This document shows, piece by piece, positions 1 to 8,300 of a stretch of 22,073 bases of DNA. A program made the translations under genes and the position numbers. This DNA is from DASSUC01 sp035649895 (GTDB taxonomy: Bacteria; Actinomycetota; Actinomycetes; Mycobacteriales; Micromonosporaceae), in contig DASRIS010000005.1 in NCBI GenBank assembly GCA_035649895.1, forward strand, positions 1-22,073, in the 5' to 3' direction. Each line of letters begins with the position of its first letter. The first letter of the stretch is position 1. Below the pieces are notes generated by a model. It worked only from the letters and a program-made list of their open reading frames with translations, ran no database searches and had not been told where the DNA came from.

Positions 1-148
1 ATCCATAGATGGCAATCTCTTTACTGTCAGTCTTGGCTGTGGCACTCTCCGTTCACAGGCTATGCCCAGGACCTGGTGACGGCCCTCCCACCGGGGGCCA
101 CCACGGGTCACCGGCCTTCCTCGTACCCCTCGGGAACGGGAGCGGAAG
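1..148. other. Upstream region of the secreted nuclease
   Basis: No convincing gene lies here; overlapping reading frames are low-quality shadows. The first ~50 bases are less GC-rich than the rest and could hold promoter elements for the nuclease, but I cannot name a -35/-10 pair. The ribosome binding site of the next gene, GGGAG at 138-142, lies 6 nt before its ATG. Confidence 0.4.
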
Positions 149-2503
149 ATGCGACGTGCGCTGCGTCCGGCGGCCTACCTCGCCTGCGCGTTGGGTCTGG
201 CGTTGGCCACCGCCCCGACACCGGCGCTCGCCGCATCGCCCGATGTGCTGCTCAGCGAGGCCTACGGCGGCGGCGGCAACACTGGCGCCCCGTACGCCAA
301 CGACTTCGTCGAGCTGTACAACCGGTCAAGCAGTGCGGTGAGCCTGTCTGGCTGGTCGGTGCAGTACGCGTCGGCGTCGGGCACCACCTGGCTGGTCACC
401 GCCCTGTCCGGGTCCGTCCAGGCGGGCGGGCACTTCCTGGTCCGGCTCGGCTCGGGCGGCAGCACCGGCGCCGCCCTGCCGGCCCCGGACGCCACCGGCA
501 GCACCAACCTGTCCGCCACCTCCGGCAAGGTCGCGCTGGTCACCAGCACCACCGCGCTGAGCTGCGGAAGCAGCTGCGCCACGGCCGCCGGCGTACGCGA
601 CTTCCTCGGCTACGGCAGCGCCAACGACTACGAGACCGCGCCCGTGCCGAGCCTGTCCAACACGACCTCGGCGGCGCGCGCCAACCCCGCCGCCGACACC
701 GACAACAACAGCGCCGACTTCGCCCGGGGCGGCCCCACGCCACGGAGCTCGTCCACCGGCTCCTGCACCTATCCCGGCACCCGCATCCGGACGGTCCAGG
801 GCGCGGCCCACCTGTCGCCGCTCAACGGTGCCACCGTCACCGACGTACGCGGGGTCGTCACCGCCGTGCGTACCAACGGCTTCTGGTTCCAGGACCCCTG
901 CCCCGACACCAGCATCGCGACCTCCGAAGGCATGTTCGTCTTCACCTCCACCGCACCGGGCGTGGCAGCCGGCGACGAGGTACGGGTCAACGGCAGGGTC
1001 AGCGAGTTCCGGTCCGGCGGCTCGGCCAGCACCAACCTCACCATCACCGAGCTGGTCAACCCTGCCGTGACGAAGCTCGGCACTCGCACCGTCCCCTCCC
1101 CCACGGTCATCGGCACCGGCGGCCGGGTCCCCCCGACGACCGTGATAGACAACGACGCCACCGGCAGCGTGGAGACGTCCGGCACGTTCGACCCGGCCAC
1201 CGACGGGGTCGACTTCTACGAGTCGCTGGAGGGCATGCTGGTACGCGTCAACACCCCGGTCGCAGTCGGCCCCACGAGCTCGTTCGGGGAGATCCCGGTC
1301 ATCGGCGACGACGGGGCCAACGCCGGCGTGCGCACCGCCCGCGGCGGGATCGTGCTGCGCGCCGCCGACGCCAACCCGGAGCGGGTCATGCTCGACGACG
1401 CGCTCCTGGCCGGCGCCACCCCGACGGTCGACACCGGCGACCACTTCTCCGCCCCGGCCACCGGGGTCGTCGACTACTCCTTCGGCAACTTCAAGCTCCT
1501 GCTCACCAGCCCGCTGAGCCGGGTCGCCGGTCCCATCGCGCCGGAGACCACCAGCCCACCCGGCCCCGGGCAGCTCGCGGTGGCCACCTTCAACGTGGAG
1601 AACCTCGACCCCGGTGACCCGCAGAGCAAGTTCAGCGGCCTCGCCACGCAGATCGTGACCAGGCTCGCGGCGCCCGGCATCATCGCCGTCGAGGAGGTCC
1701 AGGACAACGACGGCCCCACCAACAGCAGCACGGTCGACGCCTCCCAGACCTGGACCAAGCTCATCAACGCGATCAGCGCCGCGGGCGGCCCGAGCTACGC
1801 GTACCGCCAGGTCAGCCCCGTTGACGACGCCGACGGCGGTGAGCCGGGCGGCAACATCCGGGTCGGCTTCCTCTTCCGCCCCGACCTCGTCTCCTTCGCC
1901 GTGGGTACGCCGGGCGACGCCACCACGGCGGTGACGGTCTCCGACACCGGGACCAGCGGGGACCGGGTGGCGCTGAGCCGCAACCCCGGCCGGGTCGACC
2001 CCGGCAGCTCCGCGTTCACCGCCAGCCGTAAGCCGCTGGTCGGCAAGTTCTACTTCGCCGGCAGGCCGCTGTTCGTCATCGCCAACCACTTCAGCTCCAA
2101 GGGCGGCGACGACCCGCTGTTCGGCCGCTACCAGCCGCCGCGCCGGCCGTCGGAGCAGCAGCGCCTGCAGCAGGCCCAGGTCGTGGCGGGCTTCGTCAAC
2201 CAGATCCGGGCCATCGACCCGCAGGCCCGGGTCGTGGTCGCCGGAGACCTCAACGACTTCGAGCACTCCGCCACCGTGCAGACACTCGTCGGCGCCGGGC
2301 TCACCGACCTGCCCGCCACCCTGCCCGACAGCGAGCGCTACACCTACGTGTTCGAAGGAAACTCCCAGGTCCTCGACCACATCATGGTCTCCGCCGCACT
2401 GGCCAGCGCCGGGTACGGCTACGACATCGTGCACACCAACGCCGAGCTCGCCAACCCGCTCAGCGACCACGACCCGCAGGTGGCCCGGCTCAACATCCCG
2501 TAG
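149..2503 (+). CDS. Secreted LTD / OB-fold / endonuclease-exonuclease-phosphatase family nuclease
   Basis: This is a predicted extracellular nuclease of 784 residues, of the ExeM/NucH-like type. The N-terminus carries a Sec signal peptide (RR start, hydrophobic core, cleavage near ALA-A at about residue 28). Residues ~32-150 form a lamin-tail domain (SEAYGGGGN, then NDFVELYN and LSGWSVQY). Residues ~215-310 look like the OB-fold nucleic-acid-binding segment of YhcR-type nucleases (VRGVVTAV, GFWFQD, GDEVRVNGRV). The C-terminal catalytic domain starts near residue 477. Its expected metal and catalytic residues are present: N482 and E484 in FNVEN, E515/E516 in VEEVQD, D700 and N702 in AGDLND, and D773-H774 in SDHDPQ. 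Activity is probably metal-dependent cleavage of extracellular DNA or RNA, or a phosphodiesterase variant. The start is chosen on the GGGAG site 6 nt upstream and the signal peptide right after it. It is monocistronic; a hairpin follows. Confidence 0.93.
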   Translation: MRRALRPAAYLACALGLALATAPTPALAASPDVLLSEAYGGGGNTGAPYANDFVELYNRSSSAVSLSGWSVQYASASGTTWLVTALSGSVQAGGHFLVRLGSGGSTGAALPAPDATGSTNLSATSGKVALVTSTTALSCGSSCATAAGVRDFLGYGSANDYETAPVPSLSNTTSAARANPAADTDNNSADFARGGPTPRSSSTGSCTYPGTRIRTVQGAAHLSPLNGATVTDVRGVVTAVRTNGFWFQDPCPDTSIATSEGMFVFTSTAPGVAAGDEVRVNGRVSEFRSGGSASTNLTITELVNPAVTKLGTRTVPSPTVIGTGGRVPPTTVIDNDATGSVETSGTFDPATDGVDFYESLEGMLVRVNTPVAVGPTSSFGEIPVIGDDGANAGVRTARGGIVLRAADANPERVMLDDALLAGATPTVDTGDHFSAPATGVVDYSFGNFKLLLTSPLSRVAGPIAPETTSPPGPGQLAVATFNVENLDPGDPQSKFSGLATQIVTRLAAPGIIAVEEVQDNDGPTNSSTVDASQTWTKLINAISAAGGPSYAYRQVSPVDDADGGEPGGNIRVGFLFRPDLVSFAVGTPGDATTAVTVSDTGTSGDRVALSRNPGRVDPGSSAFTASRKPLVGKFYFAGRPLFVIANHFSSKGGDDPLFGRYQPPRRPSEQQRLQQAQVVAGFVNQIRAIDPQARVVVAGDLNDFEHSATVQTLVGAGLTDLPATLPDSERYTYVFEGNSQVLDHIMVSAALASAGYGYDIVHTNAELANPLSDHDPQVARLNIP

Positions 2504-2520
2504 CCGGCCGCCAGCCGCCG

Positions 2521-2550
2521 GCCAGCCAGCCCGCGCGGGGCCTAGCTGGC
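2521..2550 (+). terminator. Candidate hairpin terminator after the nuclease gene
   Basis: GCCAGC (2521-2526) pairs with GCTGGC (2545-2550), and the interior holds the self-complementary CCCGCGCGGG (2530-2539). It lies 17 nt after the nuclease stop codon. There is no U-tract, which is common in high-GC actinobacteria. The rest of the gap to 2715 shows no gene. Confidence 0.45.
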
Positions 2551-2704
2551 AGAATCGAGTGCCGTGCGGGGTATGTCGGTAGCCACCAACCGGACCAGAG
2601 CCGTCGCGCCCGCCGCGACGCCGGGACTCCGGCCGTCCAGCATGCACGAGAGCCGCGGCCCAGCGCGCGAAGGCGCAGCCCGTCACCCGCGCCCGCAACC
2701 TCAC

Positions 2705-2709
2705 GGAGG
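2705..2709 (+). promoter_or_regulatory. Ribosome binding site that fixes a TTG start
   Basis: GGAGG at 2705-2709 lies 6 nt upstream of TTG 2716. There is no ATG or GTG with a comparable site near the start of the first transmembrane helix, so the iron-sulfur reductase is read as starting with TTG. Confidence 0.7.
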
Positions 2710-2715
2710 CATAGG

Positions 2716-4872
2716 TTGACAGTACGACTCGTACTCGGTCTTGCGATCACGGTGGTCGCGTTCGCGCTGGCCGGCCGGCGCGTGCTCATGCTCTACCGGC
2801 TGGGACGTGCCGGGCAGCCGGTGGAGCCGGGCCGCACCAGCGACGTGGGAGTACGGCTACGGGCGGTGCTGACCGAGGTCCTCGGGCAGCGCAAGCTGCT
2901 CAAGTGGAGCGCGCCCGGAGCTGCGCACTTCGCCGTGTTCTGGGGCTTCGTGATCCTCACCATCACGATCATCGAGGGCTTCGGCGCGCTGTTCCAGCGC
3001 GACTTCCACATCCCGCTCATCGGCCGGCAGCCGTGGCTCGGGTTCATCGAGGACCTCTTCACCGTCGCTGTGCTCGCCGGCCTGGTCGCGTTCGCCGTGA
3101 TCCGGCTGCGCCAGAACCCGCGGCGCGCCGGGCGCCGGTCCCGGTTCTTCCGGTCGCACCTTGGCGCCGCCTGGCTCGTACTATTAATGATCTTCAATGT
3201 AATGTGGACCCTGCTGCTTTACCGCGGCGCGCAGGTCAACACGGGCCACTTCCCGTTCGCCAGCGGGGCGTTCGCCTCCGAGGCCGTCGCGGCGCTGCTA
3301 CGCCCGGCGGGCCGCACCGCCAACGACGTCCTGGAGACGGCCGGCATCCTCGGCTCGCTCGGCAGCGTGCTGGCGCTCCTGGTGATCGTCGTGAACTCCA
3401 AGCACCTGCACATCTTCACCGCCCCGGTCAACGTCGCGCTCTCCCGCCGCCCGCGCGGCCTGGGGCCGCTGCTGCCGGTGTACTCCGGCGGCAAGCCGGT
3501 GGACTTCGAGGACCCCGGCGAGGACGACAAGATCGGCCGCGGCGCGGTGGAGGACTTCACCTGGAAGGGGATGCTCGACTTCGCCACGTGCACCGAGTGC
3601 GGCCGCTGCCAGTCGCAGTGCCCCGCCTGGAACACCGGGAAGCCGCTGAACCCGAAGCTCGTGATCATGGACCTGCGCGACCACGCCCTGGCCAAGGCCC
3701 CGTACCTGCTCGCCTCCTCCGACGAGCAGCGCGCGGCCCTGCCCGCCGACGTCCTCGCCGAGGCCGAGCGGCCCCTGGTCGGTCCCACCGGCGCCGGCGG
3801 CGTCATCGACCCCAACGTCCTGTGGTCGTGCGTCACCTGCGGCGCGTGCGTGGAGCAGTGCCCGGTCGACATCGAGCACGTCGACCACATCATGGACATG
3901 CGCCGGTACCAGGTCCTGATCGAGTCGGAGTTCCCCAAGGAGGCGCACACCATGCTGCGCAACCTGGAGCGGGCCGGCGACCCCTGGGGCCGCGGCGCCA
4001 ACGCCCGTACGGAGTGGACGGCCGGCCTGCCGTTCCAGGTACGCGTGCTCGGCGAGGACGGGCAGGAGCGGATCCCCGACGACGTCGAGTACCTGCTCTG
4101 GGTCGGCTGCGCGGGCGCGCTCGACGACAACGCCAAGAAGACCACCCGCGCCCTGGCCGAGCTGCTGCACGAGGCGGGTGTCGAGTTCATGGTCCTCGGC
4201 GGCGCGGAGACCTGCACCGGCGACCCGGCCCGCCGGATCGGCCAGGAGCTGCTGTTCCAGGAGCTGGCCAAGCAGAACGTGGAGACGCTCAACGCCGCGG
4301 GCGCCCGCAAGGTCGTGGTGACCTGCGCGCACTGCTTCAACGCGCTCGCCAACGAGTACCCGCAGCTGGGCGGCGTCTACGAGGTGGTGCACCACACCCA
4401 GCTGCTGGCCCGGCTCGTGGCCGACGGCGCCCTGGTGCCGGCGCACCCGGTCGACGCCGCGGTCACCTACCACGACCCCTGCTACCTGGGCCGGCACAAC
4501 CGGGTGTTCAGCCCACCCCGGGAGATCCTCGGCAGCGTGCCCGGGCTGCGGTTCACCGAGATGCCCCGCAACAGCGAGACCTCGTTCTGCTGCGGCGCGG
4601 GCGGCGCCCGGATGTGGATGGAGGAGTCCATCGGCACCCGCATCAACGAGACCCGCACCGACGAGGCCCTCGACACCGGAGCAGAGGTGGTCGCCGCGGC
4701 GTGCCCGTACTGCATCGTCATGCTCACCGACGGCGTCACCACCCGCAAGCAGCAGGGCAAGGCAGCCGAGGAGGTACGCGTCAGCGACGTCTCCGACCTG
4801 CTCCTGCGCTCCGTACGCGGAGTACGCGGAGCCGGTGACGCAGCCGGCGGCGCCCCGGCGGCGCCCTCGTGA
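2716..4872 (+). CDS. etfD: Membrane-bound iron-sulfur oxidoreductase, EtfD-like (heterodisulfide-reductase-related)
   Basis: 718 residues. About five transmembrane helices lie in residues 1-245 (near 4-26, 70-94, 110-135, 150-170 and 205-235), resembling the NarI-type cytochrome b subunit. Then come two 4Fe-4S motifs, C292-x2-C295-x2-C298-x3-CP and C372-x2-C375-x2-C378-x3-CP, and two cysteine-rich CCG-type domains of the HdrB/GlpC kind (TCAHC; DPCYLGRHN; FCCGAGG; ACPYC). This architecture matches mycobacterial EtfD (Rv0338c), which passes electrons from acyl-CoA dehydrogenases via ETF into the membrane quinone pool during fatty acid oxidation. The assignment is by family resemblance; no etfBA genes are in the window. 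Start is TTG with GGAGG 6 nt before it. Oddities: a run of AT-rich codons including a TTA leucine codon at 3184 in helix 4, and a Gly/Ala-rich tail with a 9-bp tandem repeat (4813-4830). It is probably a single-gene unit. Confidence 0.85.
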   Translation: MTVRLVLGLAITVVAFALAGRRVLMLYRLGRAGQPVEPGRTSDVGVRLRAVLTEVLGQRKLLKWSAPGAAHFAVFWGFVILTITIIEGFGALFQRDFHIPLIGRQPWLGFIEDLFTVAVLAGLVAFAVIRLRQNPRRAGRRSRFFRSHLGAAWLVLLMIFNVMWTLLLYRGAQVNTGHFPFASGAFASEAVAALLRPAGRTANDVLETAGILGSLGSVLALLVIVVNSKHLHIFTAPVNVALSRRPRGLGPLLPVYSGGKPVDFEDPGEDDKIGRGAVEDFTWKGMLDFATCTECGRCQSQCPAWNTGKPLNPKLVIMDLRDHALAKAPYLLASSDEQRAALPADVLAEAERPLVGPTGAGGVIDPNVLWSCVTCGACVEQCPVDIEHVDHIMDMRRYQVLIESEFPKEAHTMLRNLERAGDPWGRGANARTEWTAGLPFQVRVLGEDGQERIPDDVEYLLWVGCAGALDDNAKKTTRALAELLHEAGVEFMVLGGAETCTGDPARRIGQELLFQELAKQNVETLNAAGARKVVVTCAHCFNALANEYPQLGGVYEVVHHTQLLARLVADGALVPAHPVDAAVTYHDPCYLGRHNRVFSPPREILGSVPGLRFTEMPRNSETSFCCGAGGARMWMEESIGTRINETRTDEALDTGAEVVAAACPYCIVMLTDGVTTRKQQGKAAEEVRVSDVSDLLLRSVRGVRGAGDAAGGAPAAPS

Positions 4873-4907
4873 CCCGGCGCCGGGCCTTCGCCGGAGCGAC
4901 CGTGCTC

Positions 4908-4927
4908 AGCTACCCGAGCCGGTAGCT
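4908..4927 (+). terminator. Candidate hairpin terminator after the EtfD-like gene
   Basis: AGCTACC (4908-4914), a 6-nt loop and GGTAGCT (4921-4927) form a perfect 7-bp stem 35 nt after the stop codon. A second, weaker GC-rich hairpin (CCGGCG 4874-4879 with CGCCGG 4889-4894) begins right at the stop. No U-tract. Confidence 0.45.
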
Positions 4928-5337
4928 CTCGGCCTCCAGTGTGGAGTATGGCTGGTCACCAGCACCAGGAAACGCTGCGAGCCCGGCAACAACGGTCGCA
5001 CCTGCTCGGCGTCGGCGACGGGCCTTCGGGGCCGGCGACCGGTTGGGGCTCAGGTTCTCCGCGCAGGTGCATGCGGGCTGCGGGGTTGGCGTATGTGGCG
5101 TTCCATCCGCCGACCCCACTACCTGAGGCGGTACCTGGACGGCGGGTAGCCTGGGCGGTCCGGCCGGCCGGCCATCGAGGTCGGCCCGCGGTACCGCGTC
5201 AGCTCGGGCCGGCGACGCCGCGGTACCGTGCGGCAGGCCCGCCGCCCCCCGTCTGATGGCTTGCGCCGCGCTCGATGGGGCTGCACTGTCGGGTTGCTGC
5301 TTGCCGGATGCCAGTGCGGCGGGTGACTCTTCCTAAT
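4928..5337. other. Long non-coding leader region of the CHAT cassette
   Basis: About 410 bases between the EtfD-like gene and the TPR-CHAT gene hold no convincing gene; the short frames are Arg/Pro-rich shadows without ribosome binding sites. Visible structure: a CCGG run at 5160-5173, two copies of the palindrome CGGTACCG at 5189-5196 and 5221-5228, and TAATAT at 5334-5339, which overlaps the chosen start codon. The length for such a compact cassette suggests regulatory content. Confidence 0.5.
5189..5228. promoter_or_regulatory. Twin CGGTACCG palindromes, candidate operator pair
   Basis: The 8-bp palindrome CGGTACCG occurs at 5189-5196 (within the longer palindrome CGCGGTACCGCG, 5187-5198) and again at 5221-5228. 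The start-to-start distance is 32 bp, close to three helical turns, so both sites face the same side of the DNA. They lie 110-150 bp upstream of the CHAT cassette. The operator role is inference. Confidence 0.35.
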
Positions 5338-8300
5338 ATGCCCGATGTCGATGCCCGCATCTCCCAGCTCGCCACCATGGCCCACGCCCTGTCCGGCGCC
5401 GCGGGCCGCGGCGCTGTGCCGACACGCGCTGAGGCGCTGGCCTGGTACGAGGCGAACTGGGAGAGCCTGCTGGCGATGCTGCACAGCGATGCGGGAAGCG
5501 GGTCCCCGGACCGCGCGGCCCGCACCGGCTACCACCTGCTGCCCTACCTGTTCGCACGGCGTGACTGGCCGGCCGTCGTGGAGGTCGCCGGCATCATCGT
5601 CAACACCACCAGCGCCGCGCACGGCCCCGACCGGTGGCTCTCCGCCCAGCAGGCGCTGGGCGTGGCCCTGCAGCAGCTGGGCGACCGGGAGGCAGCACAT
5701 GCCACGTTCACCAGGATCGTCGAGTCCACCGACGACCCGCGTGTCCGGGCCCAGGCAGTCGCCCACCTGGGACAGCTCGCCCGCGACGACTACAACCTGC
5801 CGGAGGCGGCCCGCCTTCTCGGCGAGGCCATCGTGCTGTACCGGCAGGCGGGCTCTGTCGCCGGGGAGGCGCGGACCCTGGGCAACCTGGCCAACGTGCG
5901 GCGCGACCTCGGCGCCGTCGAGGAGGCCCACGCCGCCAGCGCCCGCGCGCTGGAGCTGTTCATCCAGGCCGGCGACGCCGAGGGCACCGCCAGGGCGCTG
6001 CGTACGGTCGCCGCCGACCATCTCGTCAGCGGCCGGCTGCCTGAGGGCCTGGCGTCGCTGCGCGAGGCCGCCGGCCGCTTCACCGAGCTGGGCATCGCTT
6101 CCGACGCGAACGAAAGCTACTCGACGCTGGTCCAGGTGCTCGTGCAGCATCGCCGCTACGCCGAGGCCCGCGAGGCGGTCGTACCCATGGCCAGGCACGC
6201 CACCGGCGCGGAATCCGGCCACGACGCCCTGTCCTTCGCCATCGACCTGAGTGAGGCGGCCGACCAGCTGCTCCAGGCGCCTACCGAACAGGCCCGTGAC
6301 AAGGTCACCGCACGGTGGCCGCTGCTGCTCGACCCGTCCCTCACCCCGCTCGTGCAGCAGGTGTGGACCAACCTCGTCGAGGCCGGCGGCACCGGGGCGT
6401 CCGCCGCAGCCGCAGCGGCGTACCTGCGCAGGCGCCTGGCCGGGCACGCCGAACAGGCGGCGCTGGCCCGGTGGCAGACGCTGCTGGAGCTGGCCGCCCG
6501 GGACCGGCAGACCCTTCCGGAGCAGATCCGCGAGCACGTCGTGACCTGGCAGGCGGCGCAGGACGGAGACGTACGGACCGGCCAGCTCACCGCCGCCCTG
6601 GAGCGGGTGCCGCCGCAGGCGCGGCTCGTCCGCGGCTGGTTCCACCGCGCCCTCGCCGACGAGTACCTGGAGACGGTGACCGGGTCCCGGTCGGCTGCGA
6701 TCGAGGCCAGCATCGCACACGGTGAGCAGGCGGTGGCCTACCTGACCCGGGACGCAACCCCCGACCACTGGGCGCTGGCCCACGCACGGCTCGCCACCGC
6801 CCTGCGCTACCGGCTGGTCGGCGACCCGGCCACCAACGCCGACCGGGCCATCGTCCACCTCCGCCACGCCCTCACCGTCGTACGGCGGGGCAGCTCGCCA
6901 GAGCAGTGGGCCTCGTTGATGACCAACCTGGCCAACGCGTACGGGCAGGCCGGTGGGGACCGGGCGGGCAACCTCCGGCGGGCGCTCACCCGGCACCGGG
7001 CCGCCCTGCAGGTCTTCACCGAGGACGGGTACCCGGTGCAGTGGGCACAGGTCAACACCAACATCGGGTTCGTGCTGATGAACGAGGCTCTCGCCGGTGA
7101 CCCGGCGAACCTCGAGCGGGCGGTCGGGCACCTCACGCGCGCGTCACGGGTGGCGTCGCTCCCTCCCGACGTGCGCGGCGCCATCGAGCTGAACCTGGCG
7201 TACTGCTACATGCACCGCGGCGCCGGCGACGCGCACGCGAACGCCGACGCCGCAGTCGGGCACGCCCAAGCGGCGTACGACTGCTACGAACAGCTCGGTG
7301 ACACCTTCCTGATGGCCAAGTCCGCGGGCATGCTCGGCGGCGCCCTCGCGATGGACGCGGCCCAACCCACCACCGAGGACCTGGCACGGGCTATCGAGTG
7401 GCACGAGCGCGCCCGTGCGCTGGTGGGGGTGGACGAGGCCGCGCTGTTCTGGGCCGGGACCACCGACGACCTCGCCGGCCTGCACCTGCGGCTGTCCTCC
7501 AGCGCCCCCGAGGAGACCGCCGCGTCGCAGGAGAGCTGGCGGCGGGCGGTGGAGCTGCACACCGGGGCGCTGGACGTCTACGCCCGGCACGGCGACCCGA
7601 TGGAGCGCGCCCGTGCCCAGTACAACCTCGCCGCGACCCTGGCCACCCGCGGCCAGGAGGAGGACCTCGACCGGGCCACCAAGCTCCTGCAGCGGTCCCT
7701 GGAGGTACGCCGGGAGACCACCGTGCCGGTGCAGTGGGCCGAGTCGACGACCATGCTCGCCCGGATCCAGCTGGGACGGGCGGCCGACCCGGTCGGGGTC
7801 GAGCCCGCCGTCCTGGCCCTGCGGCGGGTGGTGGACGTGCTCGGCGAGTCCGCACCCGACCGTGCCGAGGAGGCATGGCGCCTGCTCGGTCAGGCGTACG
7901 CCACCCTGGGCCGCTGGCCGGAGGCCGCGGACGCTCTCCTCGCGGCGATCGGCAGCGCGGAGCGCCTCTACCACGCGACCCTGCTGCGCTCCGCCAAGGA
8001 GGAGTCGCTCGCCGCCTCCGCGGGCCTGGCACCCAGCGCCGGGTACGCGCTGGCCCGGGCCGGCCGCCCCGCGGACGCGGCGGTTGTGCTGGAACGCGGC
8101 CGCGTCCGGCTGCTCGGCGACCGCCTCGACCGTGACCGCGTCGATCTCGCCCAGGTGCGCGAGCGGCACCCCGCCGCGTTCGGCGTGTTCGAGGAGGCGG
8201 CGGTGCGGCTCCGCGCGCTGGAGACCCACCAGCTGCGGTCCCCGCGGCCTGCGGATGCCGCCACAGCCCGCGACCCCGCTCGGGACCGCCGGCTGCGTGC

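Noticed and set aside
326..2704. Long open frame on the minus strand opposite the nuclease gene (792 codons)
   Set aside because: Antisense shadow of a GC-rich gene: Gly/Arg/Val/Asp-rich, no domain, no ribosome binding site, while the plus-strand frame has a signal peptide and catalytic motifs.
4835..5256. Several short open frames in the gap before the CHAT cassette
   Set aside because: No ribosome binding sites, Arg/Pro/Gly-rich composition, overlapping one another in different frames.
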